DNA of 64,000 nucleotides from Megachile rotundata. Lineage: Eukaryota > Arthropoda > Insecta > Hymenoptera > Megachilidae. The stretch spans positions 908,995 through 972,994 of the forward strand of contig NW_027473366.1 in NCBI RefSeq assembly GCF_050947335.1, in the 5' to 3' direction. Positions 36,869 through 49,660 of this stretch are shown piece after piece (the first letter of the stretch is position 1; the number at the start of each line of letters is the position of its first letter). Position numbers and translations under genes: made by a program. The notes beneath the pieces are model-generated. The model was not told where the DNA came from and made no database searches. It saw nothing but the letters and a program-made list of their open reading frames with translations.

Positions 36869-37568
36869 TGTGTGATTGTGATTGTGTGATTGTGATTGTG
36901 TGATTGTGATTGTGTGATTGTGATTGTGTGATTGTGATTGTGTGATTGTGATTGTGTGATTGTGATTGTGTGATTGTGATTGTGTGATTGTGATTGTGTG
37001 ATTGTGATTGTGTGATTGTGATTGTGTGATTGTGATTGTGTGATTGTGATTGTGTGATTGTGATTGTGTGATTGTGATTGTGTGATTGTGATTGTGTGAT
37101 TGTGATTGTGTGATTGTGATTGTGTGATTGTGATTGTGTGATTGTGATTGTGTGATTGTGATTGTGTGGTTGTGATTGTGTGATTGTGATTGTGTGATTG
37201 TGATTGTGTGATTGTGATTGTGTGATTGTGATTGTGTGATTGTGATTGTGTGATTGTGATTGTGTGATTGTGATTGTGTGATTGTGATTGTGTGATTGTG
37301 ATTGTGTGATTGTGATTGTGTGATTGTGATTGTGTGATTGTGATTGTGTGATTGTGATTGTGTGATTGTGATTGTGTGATTGTGATTGTGTGATTGTGAT
37401 TGTGTGATTGTGATTGTGTGATTGTGATTGTGTGATTGTGATTGTGTGATTGTGATAGTGTGATTGTGATTGTGTGATTGTGATTGTGTGATTGTGATTG
37501 TGTGATTGTGATTGTGTGATTGTGATTGTGTGATTGTGATTGTGTGATTGTGATTGTGTGATTGTGAT
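36869..37568 (+). repeat. H array 5
   Basis: About 50 canonical units with single changes GTGTGGTTG near 37167 and GATAGTG near 37453. Confidence 0.92.
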
Positions 37569-38715
37569 TGAGTGATCGTGATTGTGTGATTGTAATTGTG
37601 TGATTGTGATTGAGTGTTTGTGATTGTGTGATTGTGCGGTCGTGATTGTGCGATCGCGATTGTGTTATTGTGATTGTGTGGTCGTGATTTTGTGATCGTG
37701 ATTGCGTGATCGTGATTGTGTGATTGTGTTATTGTGATTGTGTTATTGTGATTGTGTGATCGTGATTGTGTGATGGTGATTGTGTGATGGTGATTGTGTG
37801 ATTGTGATTGTGTGATCGTGACTGTGTGATCGTGATTGTATGATTGTGATTGTGAGATGGTGATTGTGTGATTGTGATTTTGTGATTGTGATTGTGTGAT
37901 TCTGATTGTGTGATTGTGATTGTGTGATTGTGATGGTGATTGTGATTGTGTGACTGTGTGATTGTGATTGTGCGATCGAGATTGTGTGATCGTGACTGCG
38001 CGATCGTGATTGTGTGATCGTGATTGTGTGATCGTGATTGTGTGACTGTGTTATTGTGATTGTGTGATTCTGATTGCGTGATTGTGATTGTGTGACCGTG
38101 ACTGTGTTGTCGTGATTGTGGGATTGTGACTGTGTGATCGTGATTGTGGGATTGAGACTGTGTGATTGTGTGATCGTGATTGAGATAGTGTGATTGTGAT
38201 TGTGTGATTGTGATTGTGTGATTGTGGTTGTGTGACTGTGATTGTGTGATTGTGATTGTGTGATTGTGATTGTGTGATTGTGATTGTGTGATTGTGATTG
38301 CGTGATTGTGATTGTGTGTTTGTGATTGTGTGATTGTGATTGTGTGATTGTGATTGTGTGAATGTGATTGTGTGATTGTGATTGTGTGATTGTGATTGTG
38401 TGATTGTGATTGTGAGATTGTGATTGTGTGATTGTGATTGTGTGATTGTGATTGTGTGATTCTGATTGTGTGTTTGTGATTGTGTGATTGTGATGGTGAT
38501 TGTGATTGTGTGACTGTGTGATTGTGATTGTGCGATCGAGATTGTGTGATCGTGACTGCGCGATCGTGATTGTGTGATCGTGATTGTGTGATCGTGATTG
38601 TGTGATCGTGATTGTGTGATCGTGATTGTGTGATCGCGATTGTGTGATCGTGATTGTGTGATCGTGACTGTGTGATCGTGATTGTGTGATTGTGATTGTG
38701 ATTGTGCGACTGTGT
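37569..38715 (+). repeat. V-d block, copy 1
   Basis: Starts GATTGAGTGATCG, then GTAATTG, GTGCGGTCG, GCGATCGC at 37650-37657, GTGTTATTG words, GTGAGATGG, a first GCGATCGAG (37972), then GATTGCGTG and GACCGTGACTGTGTTGTCG (38094), GATTGAGACTG, GATTGAGATAG, a run of near-canonical units with GTGTTTG and GTGAATG, a second GCGATCGAG (38532), and GTGCGACTG at the end. The left part matches 40074-40560 at 2506 bp; the right part matches 49698-50300 at 11604 bp. Confidence 0.84.
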
Positions 38716-40073
38716 GATTGTGATTGTGTGATTGTGATTGTGTGATTGTGATTGTGTGATTGTGATTGTGTGATTGTGATTGTGTGATTGTGATTGTGTG
38801 ATTGTGATTGTGTGATTGTGATTGTGTGATTGTGATTGTGTGATTGTGATTGTGTGATTGTGATTGTGTGATTGTGATTGTGTGATTGTGATTGTGTGAT
38901 TGTGATTGTGTGATTGTGATTGTGTGATTGTGATTGTGTGATTGTGATTGTGTGATTGTGATTGTGTGATTGTGATTGTGTGATTGTGATTGTGTGATTG
39001 TGATTGTGTGATTGTGATTGTGTGATTGTGATTGTGTGATTGTGATTGTGTGATTGTGATTGTGTGATTGTGATTGTGTGATTGTGATTGTGTGATTGTG
39101 ATTGTGTGATTGTGATTGTGTGATTGTGATTGTGTGATTGTGATTGTGTGATTGTGATTGTGTGATTGTGATTGTGTGATTGTGATTGTGTGATTGTGAT
39201 TGTGTGATTGTGATTGTGTGATTGTGATTGTGTGATTGTGATTGTGTGATTGTGATTGTGTGATTGTGATTGTGTGATTGTGATTGTGTGATTGTGATTG
39301 TGTGATTGTGATTGTGTGATTGTGATTGTGTGATTGTGATTGTGTGATTGTGATTGTGTGATTGTGATTGTGTGATTGTGATTGTGTGATTGTGATTGTG
39401 TGATTGTGATTGTGTGATTGTGATTGTGTGATTGTGATTGTGTGATTGTGATTGTGTGATTGTGATTGTGTGATTGTGATTGTGTGATTGTGATTGTGTG
39501 ATTGTGATTGTGTGATTGTGATTGTGTGATTGTGATTGTGTGATTGTGATTGTGTGATTGTGATTGTGTGATTGTGATTGTGTGATTGTGATTGTGTGAT
39601 TGTGATTGTGTGATTGTGATTGTGTGATTGTGATTGTGTGATTGTGATTGTGTGATTGTGATTGTGTGATTGTGATTGTGTGATTGTGATTGTGTGATTG
39701 TGATTGTGTGATTGTGATTGTGTGATTGTGATTGTGTGATTGTGATTGTGTGATTGTGATTGTGTGATTGTGATTGTGTGATTGTGATTGTGTGATTGTG
39801 ATTGTGTGATTGTGATTGTGTGATTGTGATTGTGTGATTGTGATTGTGTGATTGTGATTGTGTGATTGTGATTGTGTGATTGTGATTGTGTGATTGTGAT
39901 TGTGATTGTGTGATGGTGATTGTGTGATTGTGATTGTGTGATTGTGATTGTGTGATTGTGATTGTGTGATTGTGATTGTGTGATTGTGATTGTGTGATTG
40001 TGATTGTGTGATTGTGATTGTGTGATTGTGATTGTGTGATTGTGATTGTGTGATTGTGATTGTGTGATTGTGA
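38716..40073 (+). repeat. H array 6
   Basis: About 97 canonical units. The single irregular spot near 39895-39920 has an extra 6-mer and a GATGGTG unit. Confidence 0.93.
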
Positions 40074-41422
40074 TTGAGTGATCGTGATTGTGTGATTGTA
40101 ATTGTGTGATTGTGATTGAGTGATTGTGATTGTGTAATTGTGCGGTCGTGATTGTGCGATCGCGATTGTGTGATTGTGATTGTGTGGTCGTGATTTTGTG
40201 ATCGTGATTGCGTGATCGTGATTGTGTGATTGTGTTATTGTGATTGTGTTATTGTGATTGTGTGATCGTGATTGTGTGATGGTGATTGTGTGATGGTGAT
40301 TGTGTGATTGTGATTGTGTGATCGTGACTGTGTGATCGTGATTGTATGATTGTGATTGTGAGATGGTGATTGTGTGATTGTGATTTTGTGATTGTGATTG
40401 TGTGATTCTGATTGTGTGATTGTGATTGTGTGATTGTGATGGTGATTGTGATTGTGTGACTGTGTGATTGTGATTGTGCGATCGAGATTGTGTGATCGTG
40501 ACTGCGCGATCGTGATTGTGTGATCGTGATTGTGTGATCGTGATTGTGTGATCGTGATTGTGTGATCGTGATTGTGTGATCGCGATTGTGTGATCGTGAT
40601 TGTGTGATCGTGACTGTGTGATCGTGATTGTGTGATTGTGATTGTGATTGTGCGACTGTGTGATTGTGATTTTGTGATTGTGATTGTGTGATTGTTATTG
40701 TGTGGTCATGATTGTGTGATCTTGATTGTGTGATCGTGATTGTGTGATCGTGATTGTGTGGTCGTGATTGTGTGATCGTGATTGTGTGATCGTGTTTGTG
40801 TGATCGTGATTGTGATTGTGACTGCGTGATTGTGATTGTCTGACTGTGATTGTGTGATCGTGATTGTGTGATCGTGATTGTGTGACCTTGATTGTGTGAT
40901 CGTGATTGAGTGATCGAGATTGTGTGATTGTAATTGTGTGATTGTGATTGTGTGATTGTGATTGTGTGATTGTGATTGTGTGATTGTGATTGTGTGATCG
41001 TGATTGTGGGATTGTGACAGTGTGATTGTGTGATCGTGACTGTGTGATCGTGATTGTGTGATCGTGATTGTGGGATTGTGACTGTGTGATTGTGTGATCG
41101 TGATTGAGATTGTGTGATTGTGATTGTGTGATCGTGATTGTGTGATTGTGATTGTGTGGTCGTGATTTTGTGATCGTGATTGCATGATCGTGATTGCGTG
41201 ATCGTGATTGCGTGATCGTGAATGTGTGATCGTGATTGTGTGATCGTGATTGTGCGATTGTGTTATTGTGATTGTGTGATACTGATTGTGTGGTTGTGAT
41301 TCTGTGATCGTGACTGTGTGGTCGTGATTGTGGGATTGTGACTGTGTGATTGTGTCATCGTGACTGTGTGATCGTGATTGTGGGATTGTGACTGTGTGAT
41401 TGTGTGATCGTGATTGAGATTG
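40074..41422 (+). repeat. V-d block, copy 2
   Basis: GATTGAGTGATCG, GTGTAATTGTGCGGTCG, GCGATCGC at 40156-40163, GCGATCGAG (40478), GTTATTGTGTGGTCATG near 40694, GATCTTG, GATCGTGTTTG, GACTGCGTGATTG, GTCTGACTG, GTGACCTTG, GATACTG near 41278, GTGTCATCG near 41354 and closing TGATTGAGATTG. From about 40478 it is co-linear with V-d copies 3 and 4 at 4952 and 9658 bp. Confidence 0.85.
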
Positions 41423-41629
41423 TGTGATTGTGATTGTGTGATTGTGATTGTGTGATTGTGATTGTGTGATTGTGATTGTGTGATTGTGATTGTGTGATTG
41501 TGTGATTGTGATTGTGTGATTGTGATTGTGTGATTGTGATTGTGTGATTGTGATTGTGTGATTGTGATTGTGTGATTGTGATTGTGTGATTGTGATTGTG
41601 TGATTGTGATTGTGTGATTGTGATTGTGT
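41423..41629 (+). repeat. short H array with one 8-mer
   Basis: About 14 canonical units with one extra 8-mer near 41495. It links V-d copy 2 to V-c copy 4. Confidence 0.88.
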
Positions 41630-43046
41630 GATCGTGATTGTGTGATCGTGATTGTGAATGTGTGATTGTGATTGTGATTGTGTGAATGTGTGATTGTGAT
41701 TGTGTGATCGTGATTGTGTGATAGTGATTGTGTGATCGTGATTGTGTGATTGTGTGATTCTGATTGTGTGATTGTGATTGTGTGATTGTGATTGTGTGAT
41801 TGTGATTGTGTGATTGTGATTGTGTGATCGAGATTGTGTGATCGTGATTGTGTGATCGTGATTGTGAATGTGTGATGGTGATTGTGATTGTGTGACTGTG
41901 TGATTGGGATTGTGCGATCGAGATTGTGTGATCGTGACTGTGTGATCGTGATTGTGTGATGGTGTTTCTGTGGTCGTGATTGTGTGACCGTGATTGTGTG
42001 GTCGTGATTGTGTGATCGTGATTGTGTGATCGTGTTTGTGTGATCGTGATTGTGATTGTGACTGCGTGGTTGTGATTGTGTGACTGTGATTGTGTGATCG
42101 CGATTGTGTGATCGTGATTGTGTGATCGTGATAGTGTGACCGTGATTGTGTGATCGTGATTGTGTGATCGTGATTGTGTGATAGTGATTGTGATTGTGTG
42201 ACTGTGTGATTGTGATTGTGATTGTGTGACTGTGTGATTGTAATTTTGTGATTGTGATTGTGTGATTGTGATTGTGATTGTGTGGTCGTGATTGTGTGAT
42301 CGTGATTGTGTGATTGTAATTGTGTGATTGTGATTGTGTGATTGTGATTGTGTGATTTTGATTGTGTGATCGTGATTGTGTGACCGTGATTGTGTGATCG
42401 TGATTGAGTGATCGTGATTGTGTGATTGTAATTGTGTGATTGTGATTCAGTGATTGTGATTACGTGATTGTGCGATCGTCATTGTGCGATCGCGATTGTG
42501 TGTTTGTGATTGTGTGGTCGTGATTTTGTGATCGTGATTGCGAGATCGTGATTGTGTGATTGTGTTATTGTGATTGTGTTATTGTGATTGTGTGATCGTG
42601 ATTGTGTGATGGTGATTGTGTGATGGTGATTGTGTGATTGTGATTGTGTGATCGTGACTGTGTGATCGTGATTGTGTCATCGCGATTGTGTGATCGTGAT
42701 TGTGTGACAGTGTTATTGTGATTGTTTGATTCTGATTGTGTGATTGTGACTGTGTGATCGTGATTGTGTGATCGTGATTGTGGGATTGTGACTGTGTGAT
42801 TGTGTGATCGTGACTGTGTGATCGTGATTGTGTGATCGTGATTGTGGGATTGTGACTGTGTGATTGTGTGATCGTGATTGAGATTGTGTGATTGTGATTG
42901 TGTGATCGCGATTGTGTGATTGTGATTGTGTGGTCGTGATTTTGTGATCGTGATTGCGTGATGGTGATTGCGTGATCGTGATTGCGTGATCGTGATTGTG
43001 TGACCGTGATTGTGTGATCGTGATTGTGCGACTGTGTTATTGTGAT
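41630..43046 (+). repeat. V-c block, copy 4 (full length)
   Basis: V-head with a GTGAATGTG pair, GTGATAG, GATCGAGATTG near 41828 (private), GTGATTGGGATTG, GCGATCGAG (41914), GTGTTTCTGTGG, GCGTGG at 42064, GCGATCGC at 42486-42493 (422 bp), GATTGCGTGATGG, closing GTGCGACTGTGTTATTG. It is co-linear without net length change with 46582-47998 and 61436-62852. Confidence 0.88.
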
Positions 43047-43757
43047 TGTGTGATTGTGATTGTGTGATTGTGATTGTGTGATTGTGATTGTGTGATTGTG
43101 ATTGTGTGATTGTGATTGTGTGATTGTGATTGTGTGATTGTGATTGTGTGATTGTGATTGTGTGATTGTGATTGTGTGATTGTGATTGTGTGATTGTGAT
43201 TGTGTGATTGTGATTGTGTGATTGTGATTGTGTGATTGTGATTGTGTGATTGTGATTGTGTGATTGTGATTGTGTGATTGTGATTGTGTGATTGTGATTG
43301 TGTGATTGTGATTGTGTGATTGTGATTGTGTGATTGTGATTGTGTGATTGTGATTGTGTGATTGTGATTGTGTGATTGTGATTGTGTGATTGTGATTGTG
43401 TGATTGTGATTGTGTGATTGTGATTGTGTGATTGTGATTGTGTGATTGTGATTGTGTGATTGTGATTGTGTGATTGTGATTGTGTGATTGTGATTGTGTG
43501 ATTGTGATTGTGTGATTGTGATTGTGTGATTGTGATTGTGTGATTGTGATTGTGTGATTGTGATTGTGTGATTGTGATTGTGTGATTGTGATTGTGTGAT
43601 TGTGATTGTGTGATTGTGATTGTGTGATTGTGATTGTGTGATTGTGATTGTGTGATTGTGATTGTGTGATTGTGATTGCGTGATTGTGATTGTGTGATTG
43701 TGATTGTGTGATTGTGATTGTGTGATCGTGATTGTGTGACAGTGCTATTGTAATTGT
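43047..43757 (+). repeat. H array 7 ending in the GACAG marker
   Basis: About 45 canonical units, then GATTGCGTG near 43676, three canonical units, one ATCG and GACAGTGCTATTGTAATTG (about 43738-43756). The same ending follows V-c at 26371-26451 and 63202-63283. Confidence 0.9.
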
Positions 43758-45354
43758 GTGATTGTGATTGTGTGATTGTGATTGTGTGATTGTGATTGTG
43801 TGATTGTGATTGTGTGATTGTGATTGTGTGATTGTGATTGTGTGATTGTGATTGTGTGATTGTGATTGTGTGATTGTGATTGTGTGATTGTCATTGTGTG
43901 ATTGTGATTGTGTGAATGTGATTGTGTGATTGTGATTGTGTGATTGTGATTGTGTGATTGTGATTGTGTGATTGTGATTGTGTGATTGTGATTGTGTGAT
44001 TGTGATTGTGTGATTGTGATTGTGTGATTGTGATTGTGTGATTGTGATTGTGTGATTGTGATTGTGTGATTGTGATTGTGTGATTGTGATTGTGTGATTG
44101 TGATTGTGTGATTGTGATTGTGTGATTGTGATTGTGTGATTGTGATTGTGTGATTGTGATTGTGTGATTGTGATTGTGTGATTGTGATTGTGTGATTGTG
44201 ATTGTGTGATTGTGATTGTGTGATTGTGATTGTGTGATTGTGATTGTGTGATTGTGATTGTGTGATTGTGATTGTGTGATTGTGATTGTGTGATTGTGAT
44301 TGTGTGATTGTGATTGTGTGATTGTGATTGTGTGATTGTGATTGTGTGATTGTGATTGTGTGATTGTGATTGTGTGATTGTGATTGTGTGATTGTGATTG
44401 TGTGATTGTGATTGTGTGATTGTGATTGTGTGATTGTGATTGTGTGATTGTGATTGTGTGATTGTGATTGTGTGATTGTGATTGTGTGATTGTGATTGTG
44501 TGATTGTGATTGTGTGATTGTGATTGTGTGATTGTGATTGTGTGATTGTGATTGTGTGATTGTGATTGTGTGATTGTGATTGTGTGATTGTGATTGTGTG
44601 ATTGTGATTGTGTGATTGTGATTGTGTGATTGTGATTGTGTGATTGTGATTGTGTGATTGTGATTGTGTGATTGTGATTGTGTGATTGTGATTGTGTGAT
44701 TGTGATTGTGTGATTGTGATTGTGTGATTGTGATTGTGTGATTGTGATTGTGTGATTGTGATTGTGTGATTGTGATTGTGTGATTGTGATTGTGTGATTG
44801 TGATTGTGTGATTGTGATTGTGTGATTGTGATTGTGTGATTGTGATTGTGTGATTGTGATTGTGTGATTGTGATTGTGTGATTGTGATTGTGTGATTGTG
44901 ATTGTGTGATTGTGATTGTGTGATTGTGATTGTGTGATTGTGATTGTGTGATTGTGATTGTGTGATTGTGATTGTGTGATTGTGATTGTGTGATTGTGAT
45001 TGTGTGATTGTGATTGTGTGATTGTGATTGTGTGATTGTGATTGTGTGATTGTGATTGTGTGATTGTGATTGTGTGATTGTGATTGTGTGATTGTGATTG
45101 TGTGATTGTGATTGTGTGATTGTGATTGTGTGATTGTGATTGTGTGATTGTGATTGTGTGATTGTGATTGTGTGATTGTGATTGTGTGATTGTGATTGTG
45201 TGATTGTGATTGTGTGATTGTGATTGTGTGATTGTGATTGTGTGATTGTGATTGTGTGATTGTGATTGTGTGATTGTGATTGTGTGATTGTGATTGTGTG
45301 ATTGTGATTGTGTGATTGTGATTGTGTGATTGTGATTGTGTGATTGTGATTGTG
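43758..45354 (+). repeat. H array 8 (1.6 kb)
   Basis: About 114 canonical units. Two substitutions are visible near the left end: GATTGTCATTG near 43890 and GTGAATGTG near 43914. The remainder reads as perfect. Confidence 0.93.
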
Positions 45355-46374
45355 TGATTCTGATTGTGTGTTTGTGATTGTGTGATTGTGATGGTGATTG
45401 TGATTGTGTGACTGTGTGATTGTGATTGTGCGATCGAGATTGTGTGATCGTGACTGCGCGATCGTGATTGTGTGATCGTGATTGTGTGATCGTGATTGTG
45501 TGATCGTGATTGTGTGATCGTGATTGTGTGATCGCGATTGTGTGATCGTGATTGTGTGATCGTGACTGTGTGATCGTGATTGTGTGATTGTGATTGTGAT
45601 TGTGCGACTGTGTGATTGTGATTTTGTGATTGTGATTGTGTGATTGTTATTGTGTGGTCATGATTGTGTGATCTTGATTGTGTGATCGTGATTGTGTGAT
45701 CGTGATTGTGTGGTCGTGATTGTGTGATCGTGATTGTGTGATCGTGTTTGTGTGATCGTGATTGTGATTGTGACTGCGTGATTGTGATTGTCTGACTGTG
45801 ATTGTGTGATCGTGATTGTGTGATCGTGATTGTGTGACCTTGATTGTGTGATCGTGATTGAGTGATCGAGATTGTGTGATTGTAATTGTGTGATTGTGAT
45901 TGTGTGATTGTGATTGTGTGATTGTGATTGTGTGATTGTGATTGTGTGATCGTGATTGTGGGATTGTGACAGTGTGATTGTGTGATCGTGACTGTGTGAT
46001 CGTGATTGTGTGATCGTGATTGTGGGATTGTGACTGTGTGATTGTGTGATCGTGATTGAGATTGTGTGATTGTGATTGTGTGATCGTGATTGTGTGATTG
46101 TGATTGTGTGGTCGTGATTTTGTGATCGTGATTGCATGATCGTGATTGCGTGATCGTGATTGCGTGATCGTGAATGTGTGATCGTGATTGTGTGATCGTG
46201 ATTGTGCGATTGTGTTATTGTGATTGTGTGATACTGATTGTGTGGTTGTGATTCTGTGATCGTGACTGTGTGGTCGTGATTGTGGGATTGTGACTGTGTG
46301 ATTGTGTCATCGTGACTGTGTGATCGTGATTGTGGGATTGTGACTGTGTGATTGTGTGATCGTGATTGAGATTG
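45355..46374 (+). repeat. V-d block, copy 3 (right part only)
   Basis: Begins at GATTCTG and GTGTTTG; the left part of V-d with GCGATCGC is absent. GCGATCGAG at 45430, GTGGTCATG near 45654, GTCTGACTG, GTGACCTTG, GATACTG near 46230, GTGTCATCG, closing TGATTGAGATTG. Offset from copy 2 is 4952 bp throughout. Confidence 0.85.
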
Positions 46375-46581
46375 TGTGATTGTGATTGTGAGATTGTGAT
46401 TGTGTGATTGTGATTGTGTGATTGTGATTGTGTGATTGTGTGATTGTGATTGTGTGATTGTGATTGTGTGATTGTGATTGTGTGATTGTGATTGTGTGAT
46501 TGTGATTGTGTGATTGTGATTGTGTGATTGTGATTGTGTGATTGTGATTGTGTGATTGTGATTGTGTGATTGTGATTGTGT
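46375..46581 (+). repeat. short H array with one 8-mer
   Basis: Counterpart of 41423-41629. It differs by a GTGAGATTG unit near 46388. An 8-mer lies near 46437. Confidence 0.87.
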
Positions 46582-47998
46582 GATCGTGATTGTGTGATCG
46601 TGATTGTGAATGTGTGATTGTGATTGTGATTGTGTGAATGTGTGATTGTGATTGTGTGATCGTGATTGTGTGATAGTGATTGTGTGATCGTGATTGTGTG
46701 ATTGTGTGATTCTGATTGTGTGATTGTGATTGTGTGATTGTGATTGTGTGATTGTGATTGTGTGATTGTGATTGTGTGATCGTGATTGTGTGATCGTGAT
46801 TGTGTGATCGTGATTGTGAATGTGTGATGGTGATTGTGATTGTGTGACTGTGTGATTGGGATTGTGCGATCGAGATTGTGTGATCGTGACTGTGTGATCG
46901 TGATTGTGTGATGGTGTTTCTGTGGTCGTGATTGTGTGACCGTGATTGTGTGGTCGTGATTGTGTGATCGTGATTGTGTGATCGTGTTTGTGTGATCGTG
47001 ATTGTGATTGTGACTGCGTGGTTGTGATTGTGTGACTGTGATTGTGTGATCGCGATTGTGTGATCGTGATTGTGTGATCGTGATAGTGTGACCGTGATTG
47101 TGTGATCGTGATTGTGTGATCGTGATTGTGTGATAGTGATTGTGATTGTGTGACTGTGTGATTGTGATTGTGATTGTGTGACTGTGTGATTGTAATTTTG
47201 TGATTGTGATTGTGTGATTGTGATTGTGATTGTGTGGTCGTGATTGTGTGATCGTGATTGTGTGATTGTAATTGTGTGATTGTGATTGTGTGATTGTGAT
47301 TGTGTGATTTTGATTGTGTGATCGTGATTGTGTGACCGTGATTGTGTGATCGTGATTGAGTGATCGTGATTGTGTGATTGTAATTGTGTGATTGTGATTC
47401 AGTGATTGTGATTACGTGATTGTGCGATCGTCATTGTGCGATCGCGATTGTGTGTTTGTGATTGTGTGGTCGTGATTTTGTGATCGTGATTGCGAGATCG
47501 TGATTGTGTGATTGTGTTATTGTGATTGTGTTATTGTGATTGTGTGATCGTGATTGTGTGATGGTGATTGTGTGATGGTGATTGTGTGATTGTGATTGTG
47601 TGATCGTGACTGTGTGATCGTGATTGTGTCATCGCGATTGTGTGATCGTGATTGTGTGACAGTGTTATTGTGATTGTTTGATTCTGATTGTGTGATTGTG
47701 ACTGTGTGATCGTGATTGTGTGATCGTGATTGTGGGATTGTGACTGTGTGATTGTGTGATCGTGACTGTGTGATCGTGATTGTGTGATCGTGATTGTGGG
47801 ATTGTGACTGTGTGATTGTGTGATCGTGATTGAGATTGTGTGATTGTGATTGTGTGATCGCGATTGTGTGATTGTGATTGTGTGGTCGTGATTTTGTGAT
47901 CGTGATTGCGTGATGGTGATTGCGTGATCGTGATTGCGTGATCGTGATTGTGTGACCGTGATTGTGTGATCGTGATTGTGCGACTGTGTTATTGTGAT
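46582..47998 (+). repeat. V-c block, copy 5 (full length)
   Basis: Same variants as 41630-43046 at an offset of 4952: GCGATCGAG 46866, GCGTGG 47016, GCGATCGC 47438-47445. The private GATCGAG of copy 4 near 41828 reads GATCGTG here. Confidence 0.88.
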
Positions 47999-48870
47999 TG
48001 TGTGATTGTGATTGTGTGATTGTGATTGTGTGATTGTGATTGTGTGATTGTGATTGTGTGATTGTGATTGTGTGATTGTGATTGTGTGATTGTGATTGTG
48101 TGATTGTGATTGTGTGATTGTGATTGTGTGATTGTGATTGTGTGATTGTGATTGTGTGATTGTGATTGTGTGATTGTGATTGTGTGATTGTGATTGTGTG
48201 ATTGTGATTGTGTGATTGTGATTGTGTGATTGTGATTGTGTGATTGTGATTGTGTGATTGTGATTGTGTGATTGTGATTGTGTGATTGTGATTGTGTGAT
48301 TGTGATTGTGTGATTGTGATTGTGTGATTGTGATTGTGTGATTGTGATTGTGTGATTGTGATTGTGTGATTGTGATTGTGTGATTGTGATTGTGTGATTG
48401 TGATTGTGTGATTGTGATTGTGTGATTGTGATTGTGTGATTGTGATTGTGTGATTGTGATTGTGTGATTGTGATTGTGTGATTGTGATTGTGTGATTGTG
48501 ATTGTGTGATTGTGATTGTGTGATTGTGATTGTGTGATTGTGATTGTGTGATTGTGATTGTGTGATTGTGATTGTGTGATTGTGATTGTGTGATTGTGAT
48601 TGTGTGATTGTGATTGTGTGATTGTGATTGTGTGATTGTGATTGTGTGATTGTGATCGTGTGATTGTGATCGTGTGATTGTGATCGTGTGATTGTGATCG
48701 TGTGATTGTGATCGTGTGATTGTGATTGTGTGATTGTGATTGTGTGATTGTGATTGTGTGATTGTGATTGTGTGATTGTGATTGTGTGATTGTGATTGTG
48801 TGATTGTGATTGTGTGATTGTGATTGTGTGATTGTGATTGTGTGATTGTGATTGTGTGATTGTGATTGTG
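47999..48870 (+). repeat. H array 9 with five-unit CpG run
   Basis: About 62 units, canonical except for five consecutive ATTGTGATCGTGTG units (ATCG at 48655, 48669, 48683, 48697, 48711). This is the fourth such run in the window, and the only one without an adjacent ATGG unit. Confidence 0.92.
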
Positions 48871-49660
48871 TGATCGTGACTGTGTGATCGTGATTGTGTG
48901 ATGGTGTTTCTGTGGTCGTGATTGTGTGACCGTGATTGTGTGGTCGTGATTGTGTGATCGTGATTGTGTGATCGTGTTTGTGTGATCGTGATTGTGATTG
49001 TGACTGCGTGGTTGTGATTGTGTGACTGTGATTGTGTGATCGCGATTGTGTGATCGTGATTGTGTGATCGTGATAGTGTGACCGTGATTGTGTGATCGTG
49101 ATTGTGTGATCGTGATTGTGTGATAGTGATTGTGATTGTGTGACTGTGTGATTGTGATTGTGATTGTGTGACTGTGTGATTGTAATTTTGTGATTGTGAT
49201 TGTGTGATTGTGATTGTGATTGTGTGGTCGTGATTGTGTGATCGTGATTGTGTGATTGTAATTGTGTGATTGTGATTGTGTGATTGTGATTGTGTGATTT
49301 TGATTGTGTGATCGTGATTGTGTGACCGTGATTGTGTGATCGTGATTGAGTGATCGTGATTGTGTGATTGTAATTGTGTGATTGTGATTCAGTGATTGTG
49401 ATTACGTGATTGTGCGATCGTCATTGTGCGATCGCGATTGTGTGTTTGTGATTGTGTGGTCGTGATTTTGTGATCGTGATTGCGAGATCGTGATTGTGTG
49501 ATTGTGTTATTGTGATTGTGTTATTGTGATTGTGTGATCGTGATTGTGTGATGGTGATTGTGTGATGGTGATTGTGTGATTGTGATTGTGTGATCGTGAC
49601 TGTGTGATCGTGATTGTGTCATCGCGATTGTGTGATCGTGATTGTGTGACAGTGTTATTG
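48871..49660 (+). repeat. V-c block, copy 6 (lacks V-head, right end replaced)
   Basis: Enters V-c at GATCGTGACTG without the V-head or GCGATCGAG. GTGTTTCTGTGG, GCGTGG at 49006, GCGATCGC at 49428-49435 (422 bp). At about 49655-49670 it changes from V-c to V-d sequence, replacing the expected GATTGTTTGATTCTG by GATTGTGTGATTCTGATTGCG. Confidence 0.84.
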